Position numbers and translations under genes: made by a program. The notes beneath the pieces are model-generated. The model saw nothing but the letters and a program-made list of their open reading frames with translations. It ran no database searches and was not told the DNA's origin. A stretch of 42,781 bases of DNA from Treponema sp. (GTDB taxonomy: Bacteria > Spirochaetota > Spirochaetia > Treponematales > Breznakiellaceae), in the NCBI GenBank assembly GCA_009782955.1, contig WRIB01000020.1, forward strand, positions 1 to 42,781, given 5' to 3'. Position 1 is the stretch's first letter. Each line of letters opens with the position of its first letter. This document shows positions 25,770-35,691 of this stretch, piece after piece.

Positions 25770-26269
25770 ATTCATCTATTAAAAACCGGCGAAGTATCAG
25801 AAAGTACAAATCGGACAAACCTGTTACAAAAGACCAGCTTAACCAGCTTCTGGAAGCTGCCATGATGGCGCCTTCCGCCTGCAATTCGCGTCCATGGGAA
25901 TTTATCGCCGTTACAAAACGGGAAATTCTTGATGAAATTGCAAGGATTCACCCTTTTGCAAAAATGTGTAAAACCGCAACGGCCGCCATTATTGTAGTGG
26001 CAATTCCTCAGGAAGGCATGCCTTCGGGTTATTTCTCGCAAGACTGTGCTGCAGCCACGCAGAATATACTTTTGGAGGCCGTCGCAATAGGACTCGGCGC
26101 CTGCTGGTGCGGCGTCTATCCCAGGGGAGAGCGGATAGATTCTTTACGCAAACTCTTTAATATCAACGAGCCGAAAATTCTTTTTAATGTTATCGCCGTC
26201 GGAACTCCCGACGAAGCGCCTGAGCAAAAAGGCTTTTTCGAAGAAGCGAGAGTTACATATATAGAATAA
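25766..26269 (+). CDS. Nitroreductase family protein
   Basis: RRSIRKYKSDKPVTKDQLNQLLEAAMMAPSACNSRPWEFIAV. Confidence 0.93.
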   Translation: MNSSIKNRRSIRKYKSDKPVTKDQLNQLLEAAMMAPSACNSRPWEFIAVTKREILDEIARIHPFAKMCKTATAAIIVVAIPQEGMPSGYFSQDCAAATQNILLEAVAIGLGACWCGVYPRGERIDSLRKLFNINEPKILFNVIAVGTPDEAPEQKGFFEEARVTYIE

Positions 26270-26288
26270 TTGCAGTTATTTTCTCAGA

Positions 26289-28832
26289 TTAAACCAAAGT
26301 TCTTGCAATGCGGACTATGTCCGCAAAGACCCCGCCTGCTGTAACCTGAGCCCCTGCGCCGGGGCCCTTAATTACCATAGGAAGTTTTGAATAGCGGTCG
26401 CTTGTAATAACTACCATATTGTCGGAATCTTTTAGGCCAAGAAAAGGACTGTCCGCTTTTTCGCTTCGTAATGACAGCGTTGCTTTACCTGCTTCGATAA
26501 CGGCGACATAACGCAGGCCTCTTCCTTCCGCCGCAGCTTTTGCTCTGCGAGTTTCAAAATCCGCATCGCATTTTTCCAGCTCTTTAAAGAAGCTTTCAAT
26601 GTCAGGAGCTTTAAAACAAGCTGCGGGAAGCAAGCTTTCTATTTTCAGGTTGTTGTATTCCATTTTCATGCCGCATTCGCGGGCAAGGATCAAGGCTTTT
26701 CTTGCTGCGTCCATGGCATTAAGATCATCTCTTGGATCGGGTTCCGAATAACCAAGAGCTTTTGCTTCGCTAACCAGGGCGGAAAAAGTTTTACTGCCGT
26801 CAAAATTATTAAAAATATACGAAAGCGTTCCCGAAAGAACCGCTTCGATACGACGAACACGATCGCCGGATAGAAATAAATCACGCAATGTCGAGATAAC
26901 CGGCAGTCCTGCACAAACCGTTGTTTCATAGAGATACGGTATTCCCCTTTCACGGGAATAGCCAACAAGCATGCGGTAGTATTCATAAGTCCCTGCATTG
27001 GCTCTTTTATTCGGCGTAATAACCGGAATTGCGCCGGTAATAATATCACCGTAAGAAGCGGCAACATCATCGCTGGCAGTACAATCACAAAAAGCCGTAT
27101 TGGGAAGATTATATGACTTCATTGTATCAATAAACTTATTTAAATCAAACATAACAGGAGATGTATCGTTTGTTTTTTTGTTGAGTATTTTTTTTACCTT
27201 ACCGGGTTCCAGACCTTGAGTATTAAAGATCATTCCATGTGAATTTCCCGCCCCAACCAGGGAAATCTTGATTTGATAGGTATCAGCCAGAATTTCCTGC
27301 TGCAAAGAAAGTTGATCCAGCAGAGTCCCGCCGATAAGGCCAGTACCCAAAAGAAAAAGGTTAACCGACCGGATCCCCGCAAGAAAGAACGCTTCGTGTA
27401 TTGCATTCAGGGCTTTTGATTCATCCGAGCGGGATATTACCAAAGAGATATTCAGTTCCGAAGAACCCTGGGCAATGGCAACTATATTTACCCCGTTTCG
27501 GCCCAAAGCATGGAAGACTTTGCCGGAAATACCTGATACTTGTTTCATCCTGCCGCCCACGACAGCAATAATGGCAAGGTCTTCTTCCGCCACAGGTTCG
27601 TCGACCAGTCCCCCCAAAATTTCCTGGCCGAATTCCTCCCGCAAGGCAAACAATGCTTCATCTCCAAATGCAGAATCCACCGCTGCACAGATCGAGTATT
27701 CGCTGGCTGCCTGACTAATAAGAATCACACTAATTTTCTGCCTGGCCAATGCACCGAAGAAACGTGATGAAAAACCTGCTACCCCCATCATTCCCGGGCC
27801 TTGCAGACGTATCAGTGTTACTTTAGGCAGAGAACTAATCCCCCTGATTGGATATTCGCTCGGTTCGGCTTTAACGGTAATTTTTGTTCCGGGACTTTCG
27901 GGATTAAATGAATTCCGTATAACAATCGGAATTTTTTTGTCAAGAGCCGGTTTAATCGTGGGAGGATAAAGAACTTTTGCCCCAAAATGGGAAAGTTCCA
28001 TTGCCTCTTCGTAAGAAAGTGAGTTTATTCTGAAAGCGTTTTTAACGAGCTTTGGATCGGCAGTCAGTATCCCGTCCACATCTGTCCATATCTCCACTAT
28101 GTCAGCACGCAGAGCAGCTCCGTAAACAGCGGCAGTTAAATCAGAACCGCCTCTGCCCAGCGTTGCAGTGGAACCATCTTCGGTACGGCCGATAAAACCT
28201 GACGCAACAAAAAGTGTTTGGTCTTCGGAAGGTGAATTCTTTTTTCCGTAAACCTGTCCAACCGTGTCCTTTATGCGCATGTAGCTTTCGCCGCGAATAA
28301 TACGAGCGGCGCCGAAGTTTCTGTCGGTAACAATTACTTCACGGGAATCAAGGTACTTTGCAGGAATACCGGAAACACGGAGTATACGGGCAATGAGGGG
28401 AGCGGAAAGACGCTCACCATAGCTCATAATGCTGTCCATAACCCGCGGAGAAATCTCCCGCAGTATAGCAATACCATCCAGCATACGGGAAAGCTCGGCA
28501 AAGGATTGTTCTATTTCCGCAGCAGCTTCTTTTCTTTCTTCGTTTTTAAGGAAAGCAGCACTTAGTTCCAAATGGCGCTTCTTCATAGCTGCAATTGATT
28601 TCGCAACATTTTGCATGGAACTTGAATGCAACCCATCATTAACACAGTCAGTACCTGAAGCATCCTTTGCATCAGCAGCAGCTTTAATAAGACCATCGGT
28701 AATACCCGACAGTGCGGACACTACCATAACCTTTACTTTATTCTCGTGTTCGGAATTTTTAAGAATGGAAATAAGATTGGCAAGAGATTCTTTTGTTCCT
28801 ACGGATGTACCGCCAAATTTGCATACCAGCAT
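26289..28832 (-). CDS. thrA: Bifunctional aspartokinase / homoserine dehydrogenase
   Basis: N-terminal KFGGTSVG, ACT-domain region, C-terminal homoserine dehydrogenase motifs (LLGTGLIGG, GTLSYIFNNF, GYSEPDPRDDLNAMDAARK). Confidence 0.93.
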   Translation of the reverse strand: MLVCKFGGTSVGTKESLANLISILKNSEHENKVKVMVVSALSGITDGLIKAAADAKDASGTDCVNDGLHSSSMQNVAKSIAAMKKRHLELSAAFLKNEERKEAAAEIEQSFAELSRMLDGIAILREISPRVMDSIMSYGERLSAPLIARILRVSGIPAKYLDSREVIVTDRNFGAARIIRGESYMRIKDTVGQVYGKKNSPSEDQTLFVASGFIGRTEDGSTATLGRGGSDLTAAVYGAALRADIVEIWTDVDGILTADPKLVKNAFRINSLSYEEAMELSHFGAKVLYPPTIKPALDKKIPIVIRNSFNPESPGTKITVKAEPSEYPIRGISSLPKVTLIRLQGPGMMGVAGFSSRFFGALARQKISVILISQAASEYSICAAVDSAFGDEALFALREEFGQEILGGLVDEPVAEEDLAIIAVVGGRMKQVSGISGKVFHALGRNGVNIVAIAQGSSELNISLVISRSDESKALNAIHEAFFLAGIRSVNLFLLGTGLIGGTLLDQLSLQQEILADTYQIKISLVGAGNSHGMIFNTQGLEPGKVKKILNKKTNDTSPVMFDLNKFIDTMKSYNLPNTAFCDCTASDDVAASYGDIITGAIPVITPNKRANAGTYEYYRMLVGYSRERGIPYLYETTVCAGLPVISTLRDLFLSGDRVRRIEAVLSGTLSYIFNNFDGSKTFSALVSEAKALGYSEPDPRDDLNAMDAARKALILARECGMKMEYNNLKIESLLPAACFKAPDIESFFKELEKCDADFETRRAKAAAEGRGLRYVAVIEAGKATLSLRSEKADSPFLGLKDSDNMVVITSDRYSKLPMVIKGPGAGAQVTAGGVFADIVRIARTLV

Positions 28833-28886
28833 AAAAATTATTGTACTACGCTTGCCCGGTCAGTTTCAATCAGTTATTATCTTTTT

Positions 28887-30086
28887 ATGAAGCGTTATTA
28901 TTTTGATTGGGCAGCTACAGCTATTCCCGCAAAAAATATTGCAAACTGCGCAGATAATACGGCGTTTGTTCCTGTTGGCAACCCTTCTTCGATTCATACA
29001 GAAGGAAATGCCGCCCGGCAAGCGTTGGAAAATGCACGGAGAATATGCGCTAAATCATTGGAAGTAAAACCGGAAGAAATTTATTTTACTTCTGGCGGAA
29101 CCGAGTCAAATACTATAGTACTTTTTTCACTACTTACCAAGCCTCGCCGTTTTGTTGACAGCTCTCCGCAGGAAAAAACAAATAAATCTGCCGTCTTCTT
29201 GTATTCGGCAGCAGAACATCCTTCAATCCGGGAAAATATTACATCATTGGAACACCTTGGCATTCCCTGTGCTTCAATAGGGGTAGAGAAAGACGGAAGA
29301 GTAAGCGAAGCAACGCTGGAAAAAACGCTGAAAAAAAATTCCAATACCCGTATGGCGGCTTTAATGACAGTAAATAACGAAACAGGGGCGATTAACGACA
29401 TAAAGGCATTGTCAGCTTTAATCCGTAAAAAGCAGAACAGCGCTATTCACATTCACTGTGATGCGGTTCAGGCATTGGGAAAAATCAAACTGGACCTTTA
29501 TAACTGGGGAATTGATTCGGCTTCGTTCAGCGCACATAAAATCGGAGGCTGCCGGGGTATCGGCTTACTCTGGTTAAAATCTCCCATTACTCCGCTTGTC
29601 CGCGGAGGAGATCAGGAAAAGAAAATCCGTCCCGGAACGGAAAATACTCAAGGTGCAATAAACCTGGCGGAATCGCTGGAAAAACAAATAAAGGCGGAAA
29701 CATCAGAATACAAAGAAGCGTCAGAAAAAATGAAAACACTTATTTCTAAACTACATAAAACCGGTTCCTTTATACCCATACCTTCCGGCAGGGAAGCCGG
29801 GGACAACCGCTTTTCCCCGTGGATTCTTCAGTGTGCGTTTAAGAACAAAAACGGAACGATCATACCCGGAGAAGTGATGGTACGCACACTGGACGAAAAA
29901 GGCTTTGCTGTTTCCACCGGTTCGGCCTGTTCTTCGGCGGACAAAAGACGACCCGTTCTGGAAGCAATGGACATTGACAGAGAAGTCAGCCTTGGCGGCA
30001 TACGTATTTCCCAGGGTTACAGCACAACGATGGAAGAAATAAATTTGCTTGCCGATACAATCACTGCATTGCTTATTACCCTGTAG
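28887..30086 (+). CDS. Cysteine desulfurase (NifS-like)
   Basis: RYYFDWAATAIP, TSGGTESN, HCDAVQALGKI, SFSAHKIGG, STGSACSS. Confidence 0.93.
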   Translation: MKRYYFDWAATAIPAKNIANCADNTAFVPVGNPSSIHTEGNAARQALENARRICAKSLEVKPEEIYFTSGGTESNTIVLFSLLTKPRRFVDSSPQEKTNKSAVFLYSAAEHPSIRENITSLEHLGIPCASIGVEKDGRVSEATLEKTLKKNSNTRMAALMTVNNETGAINDIKALSALIRKKQNSAIHIHCDAVQALGKIKLDLYNWGIDSASFSAHKIGGCRGIGLLWLKSPITPLVRGGDQEKKIRPGTENTQGAINLAESLEKQIKAETSEYKEASEKMKTLISKLHKTGSFIPIPSGREAGDNRFSPWILQCAFKNKNGTIIPGEVMVRTLDEKGFAVSTGSACSSADKRRPVLEAMDIDREVSLGGIRISQGYSTTMEEINLLADTITALLITL

Positions 30087-30113
30087 TGTAGTATCTTAAT
30101 ACGGAGGTTTATC

Positions 30114-30527
30114 ATGGGAATGGTATTCGAAACTATTACATTAAAAAATGCCGGAGATGTGGCAAATGCTGAACGCGGCTATATTTCTGAGCAAGAAGTC
30201 CGGGAAACTACTGTTAGTGCTGTAGTTGATACCGGTGCTTTTACTTTGGTTATTTCTGAAGAAGTCCGGGAAATACTTGGCTTACGGATACGGGGAACTA
30301 AAAAAGTAACACTTGCTAACGACAAAAGAGAGGTTTGCACGGTAACCGAACCGGTGGAGATTCACTGGAAAAACCGTGACACCACACTGCCGGCTATTGT
30401 CTCGTCGGGCTGGGGCAAAATACTCCTGGGCGCTTTACCGCTTGAAGACATGGATTTGATGGTCGATCCGGTAAACCAAAAACTCGTCGGCGTTCACGGC
30501 GACAAAATAGAGAGTTATATACTATAG
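30114..30527 (+). CDS. Clan AA (retropepsin-like) aspartic protease
   Basis: VVDTGAFTLVISEEVREILGL and ILLGALPLEDMDLMVDP; collinear with 38273-38686. Confidence 0.8.
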   Translation: MGMVFETITLKNAGDVANAERGYISEQEVRETTVSAVVDTGAFTLVISEEVREILGLRIRGTKKVTLANDKREVCTVTEPVEIHWKNRDTTLPAIVSSGWGKILLGALPLEDMDLMVDPVNQKLVGVHGDKIESYIL

Positions 30528-31705
30528 CTACAATAACAATTCTGGTAAAACTTGGAGAACTCACCTTAAAAGGCGGAAACCGCGAAAGCTTTGAATTGAT
30601 CCTGCGTCGTAACCTAAAAACGATGCTTCGTGCCCGTGCCCCGCATTCCACACTTGAAAGCAGATCGGGACGAATTTACATTCACTGCACCAGCGAAGAA
30701 GCGGCGGATGCTGTGGAAGAAGTTCTTTGCCGCCTTACGGGGATAGCCGGCTGGGCAAGGGCACAAAAAACCGAAAAGACCGTTGATAAAGTTCTGGACG
30801 CATGCGTTAAGGAAGGAAAAAGAATTGCGGAAAACAAAATAAAAACATTTAAAGTCGAAGCGCGCAGAACTGATAAAAGTTTCCCGTTAAACTCCTACGA
30901 AATTTGCTGTGCAGCAGGAGATGCAATAATAGCGGCTGTTCCTGATCTGCACGTTGATGTAAAAAACCCGCAGAGTATTATCTCTGTGGAAATACGGGAA
31001 AAAGCGTATATTTACGGAACGGGAAAAAAGGGCCTCCGGGGACTGCCTGCGGGAAGCGCAGGGAGAGGACTTTTGCTTTTATCCGGGGGAATTGATTCAC
31101 CTGTTGCCGGCTGCCTGATGGCAGGCAGAGGTATGGGACTTGATGCGGTATATTTTCACACCCCGCCCTATACTTCCCAGGAAGCGCTGGAAAAAACAAT
31201 CCGGCTTGCGGAGATTACCGGCTCGTTTTGTATGGGTATACACCTTTACATTGTAAACTTTACAGAAGTACAAAAAACTATTGCGGATAAAAGCCGTCCG
31301 GAATGGAACACAATTCTTCTGCGCATGGCAATGATGGAAACTGCTTCTTTTATTGCACATAAAGCAAAAACAAAATGTCTTGTAACCGGAGAAAGCCTTT
31401 CCCAGGTGGCAAGCCAGACAATCGAAAACATAAGCTGCACGGAAAGCCGCACCGCATTACCGGTATTAAGACCATTAATCGGAATGGACAAAGAAGCGAT
31501 CATAACTCTGGCAAAAGAATTTGGCACCTATGAAACATCAATCCTCCCTTATGCGGATTGCTGTGTGTTGTTCAGTCCTACTCATCCTGTACTGCGGGGA
31601 AAAGTACAGGAAGCTGCTGCCCTGTACGATACACTAGAATTACACGATCTTCTGTTCAGCGCAGCCAGGACAGCGGAAATAAAACGATGCGGCTATTATC
31701 AATAA
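30524..31705 (+). CDS. thiI: tRNA 4-thiouridine synthetase ThiI (non-canonical start proposed)
   Basis: ILVKLGELTLKGGNRESFE is encoded upstream of the tracked TTG at 30596; THUMP region; LLLSGGIDSPVAG PP-loop. Confidence 0.85.
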   Translation: MATITILVKLGELTLKGGNRESFELILRRNLKTMLRARAPHSTLESRSGRIYIHCTSEEAADAVEEVLCRLTGIAGWARAQKTEKTVDKVLDACVKEGKRIAENKIKTFKVEARRTDKSFPLNSYEICCAAGDAIIAAVPDLHVDVKNPQSIISVEIREKAYIYGTGKKGLRGLPAGSAGRGLLLLSGGIDSPVAGCLMAGRGMGLDAVYFHTPPYTSQEALEKTIRLAEITGSFCMGIHLYIVNFTEVQKTIADKSRPEWNTILLRMAMMETASFIAHKAKTKCLVTGESLSQVASQTIENISCTESRTALPVLRPLIGMDKEAIITLAKEFGTYETSILPYADCCVLFSPTHPVLRGKVQEAAALYDTLELHDLLFSAARTAEIKRCGYYQ

Positions 31706-31719
31706 AAGCTTCAATTTAT

Positions 31720-31801
31720 CGAATTAAACGCATCCACTGCAGTCGTAGCTCGCCATGACCCCCACCTATGTGGCAACATTGAGCTCGATGCGTTCAGTTC
31801 G
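31720..31801. repeat. Intergenic inverted repeat between convergent thiI and iscU-like genes
   Basis: CGAATTAAACGCATC (31720-31734) / GATGCGTTCAGTTCG (31787-31801): 13 Watson-Crick pairs, one G-U, one mismatch. Confidence 0.6.
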
Positions 31802-31857
31802 TTACGTTAAGGTCGTTAAGACGGATGAAAATCTCAATCTACAGTAAAGTGGGATTT

Positions 31858-32448
31858 TTAACCGTATAGATGTTCAAATTCATGAATCAGTTCCAGCGCC
31901 TTTGTTTTACAGTTTCCGCAGACTGTACCGATTTTGGTGGCCTGTTGGAGCTGTTCCCATGTATGGGCGCCGTTTTTCCAGGCTGTTTCCAGATCTTTGC
32001 CGGTGATCCCAAGGCAATTACAAATAGTAACATCCTCTTCTTTTAATTCGCCGGCCCGGCCTGTTTTTGTAAGGTAGTCGTCAATGGCTGCCTTCAGAGC
32101 TTTGTCGCCCAGTACAGAACAGTGAATCTTGTTCTGCGGCAGTCCTTCAAGTTTTTTTACAAGATCTTCAGGTTTGATTTTATATGCTTCTTCGATCTTC
32201 ATTCCCATGATCGTTTCGGATAACATGCTGGTAGAAGCAATGGCGCTTGCGCAGCCGTATGTTTTCCAGCGCACAGCTGTGATAGTATCGTCTTTGATCT
32301 GAAGAAGCATTAACATTTGATCCCCGCACCTGATGTTCCCGATTTCTCCGCGGCCATCGGCGGGAAAATCTTCATTATCCGAAAGTACATTCCGGGGATT
32401 TACAAAATGTTCTTTTACCGTATCTGAATAAAGCCAATTGGTATTCAT
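31858..32448 (-). CDS. NifU/IscU-like scaffold with C-terminal BFD-like [2Fe-2S] domain
   Basis: GNIRCGDQMLM, YGCASAIASTS, KIHCSVLGDKAL; C-terminal TICNCLGITGKDLE...GTVCGNCK. Confidence 0.88.
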   Translation of the reverse strand: MNTNWLYSDTVKEHFVNPRNVLSDNEDFPADGRGEIGNIRCGDQMLMLLQIKDDTITAVRWKTYGCASAIASTSMLSETIMGMKIEEAYKIKPEDLVKKLEGLPQNKIHCSVLGDKALKAAIDDYLTKTGRAGELKEEDVTICNCLGITGKDLETAWKNGAHTWEQLQQATKIGTVCGNCKTKALELIHEFEHLYG

Positions 32449-32463
32449 GTATACTCCAAATCC

Positions 32464-33654
32464 TTATTTGCGATCCAGCGCGCTCATGGAACGAAGCCGG
32501 ACTATGATGGGCGGCAGTTTATCAAGAACATTATCAATATCGGTTTCGTCTGTTCCCATTCCAAGGGAAAAGCGGATCGAACCGTGAGCCAGTTCCGGCC
32601 CCGCCCCTATTGCCAATAATACATGAGACGGTTCAAGGCTTCCTGATGCACAGGCTGAACCGGTAGAAACTTCGATGCCGGCCAAATCCAAAGACAATAA
32701 AATGGCTTCCCCTTCCGCTCCGGGAAAAGATACATTAAGGGTATTGGGAAGCACATATGTCTCATGGCCGTTTATTTTGATGTCGGGAACTTTTTCCAAA
32801 AGTCCATCCCGTAGTTTCTTTCTTAACAGGCCGGTTTTTTCTCCATATTCATTAAGACTCTGTTTTGCCAGTTCCGCAGCCTTGCCGAAACCAAGTATCC
32901 CAAAATTATTGTAGGTTCCCGCCCTCATACCGTCTTCCTGGTGGCCGCCATGAATCAAGGGAACAAGAGGAGCTTTTTCTTTGATATACAGTGCGCCTAT
33001 TCCCTTGGGGCCGTAGATTTTGTGAGCTGATGTGGTAAGGTAATCCACACCCAATTCCGCTGCATTCACCGGTATTTTTCCCACCGCCTGAACAGCATCT
33101 GTATGAACAAAAGCTCCGGCAGCTCTGGCCAGGGAAGCAATTTCTCTAATGTCCTGAACTGTACCGATTTCATTGTTGGCCATCATTACCGATACAAGCA
33201 GGGTTTCTTCGTTCAAAGCTTTTTTGTATTGTTCCATGTCAAGCCTGCCCGTTTCATCCACCGGCAGAAAAATCACCTTATAACCCAGCGATTCCAAATA
33301 TCTGGCTGAATTAAATATACAGGGATGTTCAATTGAACTGGTAATAAAAACCCGCCGGCCTGAATTAAGCGGAGCGCCATGCTTGTCCGAAGCCAGAGCG
33401 CGCATAGTACCAAAAACGGTATTGTTTGATTCCGAACCGCCTGAACTGAAAATTATGGTTTTTGCCGGAACTCCCAGCAGTTCCCCCACCCTTTGGCGGG
33501 TTTCTTCAATCCTTGCTCTGGCTTCTCTTCCCGATCCATGCATACTTGATGCATTACCGAAAACCGCAAGATCGTCCACCATGGCTTCCCGGACTTCCTT
33601 GCGGAGAGGAGTAGTAGCGTTGTAATCAAGATAAATTCTTTTCGTATTATTCAA
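32464..33654 (-). CDS. Cysteine desulfurase (NifS/IscS)
   Basis: IYLDYNATTPL, FSSGGSESNNTVFG, SAHKIYGPKGIGALY, STGSACASGSLEPSHVL. Confidence 0.94.
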   Translation of the reverse strand: MNNTKRIYLDYNATTPLRKEVREAMVDDLAVFGNASSMHGSGREARARIEETRQRVGELLGVPAKTIIFSSGGSESNNTVFGTMRALASDKHGAPLNSGRRVFITSSIEHPCIFNSARYLESLGYKVIFLPVDETGRLDMEQYKKALNEETLLVSVMMANNEIGTVQDIREIASLARAAGAFVHTDAVQAVGKIPVNAAELGVDYLTTSAHKIYGPKGIGALYIKEKAPLVPLIHGGHQEDGMRAGTYNNFGILGFGKAAELAKQSLNEYGEKTGLLRKKLRDGLLEKVPDIKINGHETYVLPNTLNVSFPGAEGEAILLSLDLAGIEVSTGSACASGSLEPSHVLLAIGAGPELAHGSIRFSLGMGTDETDIDNVLDKLPPIIVRLRSMSALDRK

Positions 33655-33707
33655 GCCTGCATTTCCTATATAAGCAGTATACTACAAAAACTATTTACTT
33701 TTCAGCC

Positions 33708-35564
33708 CTAAACTTCAAACTCATCGGCAATTGTGGAAATTTTCTGAATGGAAGACCTGGCGCTTACAGCAAGGTCTGAAACTTCCCTCGCACTGACATT
33801 GATGTTCCTGATACCTCCGGACATTTCTTCCATACTGGTTTTTATTTCACCGGCACTGCCCTGAAGTGTACCTATCTCCTGAAGCATGGATTCGCTGCCT
33901 ATGTTCATTTTCTGTGAACCATCACTGACATTTCCGGTATGTTCGTTCATTACCCGAAGGGACTCCATAACCTGTCCCGCACCGGTTTTTTGTTCTCTAA
34001 TAGCATTATCTACCTGAACAACCAGTTTTTCTGTTTCATTAATCCGGCGAGAAACCTCGGCAAAGGCCCTTCCCGACGCCTCTGCGTCCTTAACAATAAA
34101 ATTGATGGTTCCGACAATCTGCTTCAATTCTGCACTGATTTTCTGGGATTCATTGGATGAATTCTCCGCCAGTTTACGGATCTCATCGGAAACAACAGAG
34201 AACCCGCGGCCTGTTTCTCCGGCATGGGCAGCCTCAATGGCAGCGTTCATGGCCAGAAGGTTTGTCTGAGCGGCTATGGTAGCGATAATCCGGTTAGCCT
34301 CCTGCAATGCCTGGGACTGTTCTACAATAGCATGGATACGCTCCGCACTTTCTCTCTGGATACGGCTTCCCTCTTCCGCCGCTTCCTCGACTGTTTGAAA
34401 CTGAGAGGCCATCTTTTCTGTTACCGAACCAATAGAGGAGATGTTCTCTACCATTTCTTCCACTGCTGCGGAAGCCTGGCTCATGCTGGAAGTCTGGACG
34501 GCGATAGATTCATCCAGAGCTTTGATATGATCGGAAATCTGATGAACTGCCTGGGAAGACATATTCACACTCTCCATCTGGCTCTGGGTTTTAGTCAGTA
34601 CCTGTTCCGAAGCTCCCGAAACACGGGTAATCGAGTCTGCCATGCCGGAAGCGTTTTCTTCCAGCCGGTGTCCCACATCGGAAAGTACTTTCTGTCCGCT
34701 TTTAATGTCCCTAATCCCCTCGCCCAGGTGCTCGCAGAAAGCATTTACCATTCCTGAGATGGTACCCAGTTCGTCTACAGAACAAACAGAAATGCGCCGC
34801 GTCAGATCCTTCCGTTCAGAGGAAAGGTTTTCCATTTGTTCTACTATTGAAGAGTAAAATCTGGAAAGATTTTTTTTAAGGGCAAGGGCCATGGCGATAA
34901 CACAGATAAAGTAAACAGTCATCGGAATCTGTACGGCAGACCAACCGGCTTCGCTTATGGCATCCAGCATTCCCCCGGCATGGCTTAAGCCAAGAAATGC
35001 TATGGCGCATCCAAAGAGCAGGGACATCAGAGAAACTACTATCGGGACGATAAAAAATTTCAGTTCCTGCCGTTTTTCACGAAGCTCACGGGGATAACTG
35101 GTCAGGTTATGGGCAAGTAAAGCCCGAAAGACCAGACCGTCGCTCATTACATATACAAAGGTTCCAGCCAAAATTCCGAAGGAAAACATTGCCAGAAACA
35201 GGAATGTACTGATGGCTGGATCAATTCCCAGAAACCCTTTCCTGAAAAAAATGCCCCCCAAAAAAAGGGCATGGAGAACCACATTCAGACCTATAAGTTT
35301 AATCGGAACGCCGCCAATTTTTTTAAGCCTGACTACATATTCATTCTCCATGCAATTCCTGAAGAAATCCGGCGAAAAACATTTGGCATTCAGTCCCAGA
35401 ACGATGCTGTACACGACGACAAAGACAACAGCCAGCGGACAAAACCTGGTTATCAGAACAGAAAAAGAATGCCCAAAAAAGAACAGGACAAAAAAATCAG
35501 CTCCTACCAGAGCGGACCCGGTAAGAAAAACAAGAGCAAGAAAAGAAATTTTTTTATTAGCCAT
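33708..35564 (-). CDS. Methyl-accepting chemotaxis protein
   Basis: Hairpin tip [45 protein letters not shown]; several TM helices; AGGAG before the ATG at 35564. Confidence 0.93.
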   Translation of the reverse strand: MANKKISFLALVFLTGSALVGADFFVLFFFGHSFSVLITRFCPLAVVFVVVYSIVLGLNAKCFSPDFFRNCMENEYVVRLKKIGGVPIKLIGLNVVLHALFLGGIFFRKGFLGIDPAISTFLFLAMFSFGILAGTFVYVMSDGLVFRALLAHNLTSYPRELREKRQELKFFIVPIVVSLMSLLFGCAIAFLGLSHAGGMLDAISEAGWSAVQIPMTVYFICVIAMALALKKNLSRFYSSIVEQMENLSSERKDLTRRISVCSVDELGTISGMVNAFCEHLGEGIRDIKSGQKVLSDVGHRLEENASGMADSITRVSGASEQVLTKTQSQMESVNMSSQAVHQISDHIKALDESIAVQTSSMSQASAAVEEMVENISSIGSVTEKMASQFQTVEEAAEEGSRIQRESAERIHAIVEQSQALQEANRIIATIAAQTNLLAMNAAIEAAHAGETGRGFSVVSDEIRKLAENSSNESQKISAELKQIVGTINFIVKDAEASGRAFAEVSRRINETEKLVVQVDNAIREQKTGAGQVMESLRVMNEHTGNVSDGSQKMNIGSESMLQEIGTLQGSAGEIKTSMEEMSGGIRNINVSAREVSDLAVSARSSIQKISTIADEFEV

Positions 35565-35691
35565 GGAAACTCCTGATCCAATTAATATACTACAGAATAC
35601 CTGAATAAAAAAAGTAGGATAAAACAGCCCGATTTTTATTTGCAATGTCCCCTTATTGGCGTTGAACAGGTGAATGCGTTATGCTTAGCTC

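Noticed and set aside
25766-26269. Nitroreductase-PHP 4-nt overlap as a novel system
   Set aside because: Ordinary translational coupling of two common enzyme families; not enough to claim a system.
30114-31705. Programmed -1 frameshift fusing the retropepsin-like protease to ThiI
   Set aside because: The ThiI frame is -1 relative to the protease and open through the overlap, but no good slippery heptamer precedes the protease stop; a non-canonical coupled start is simpler.
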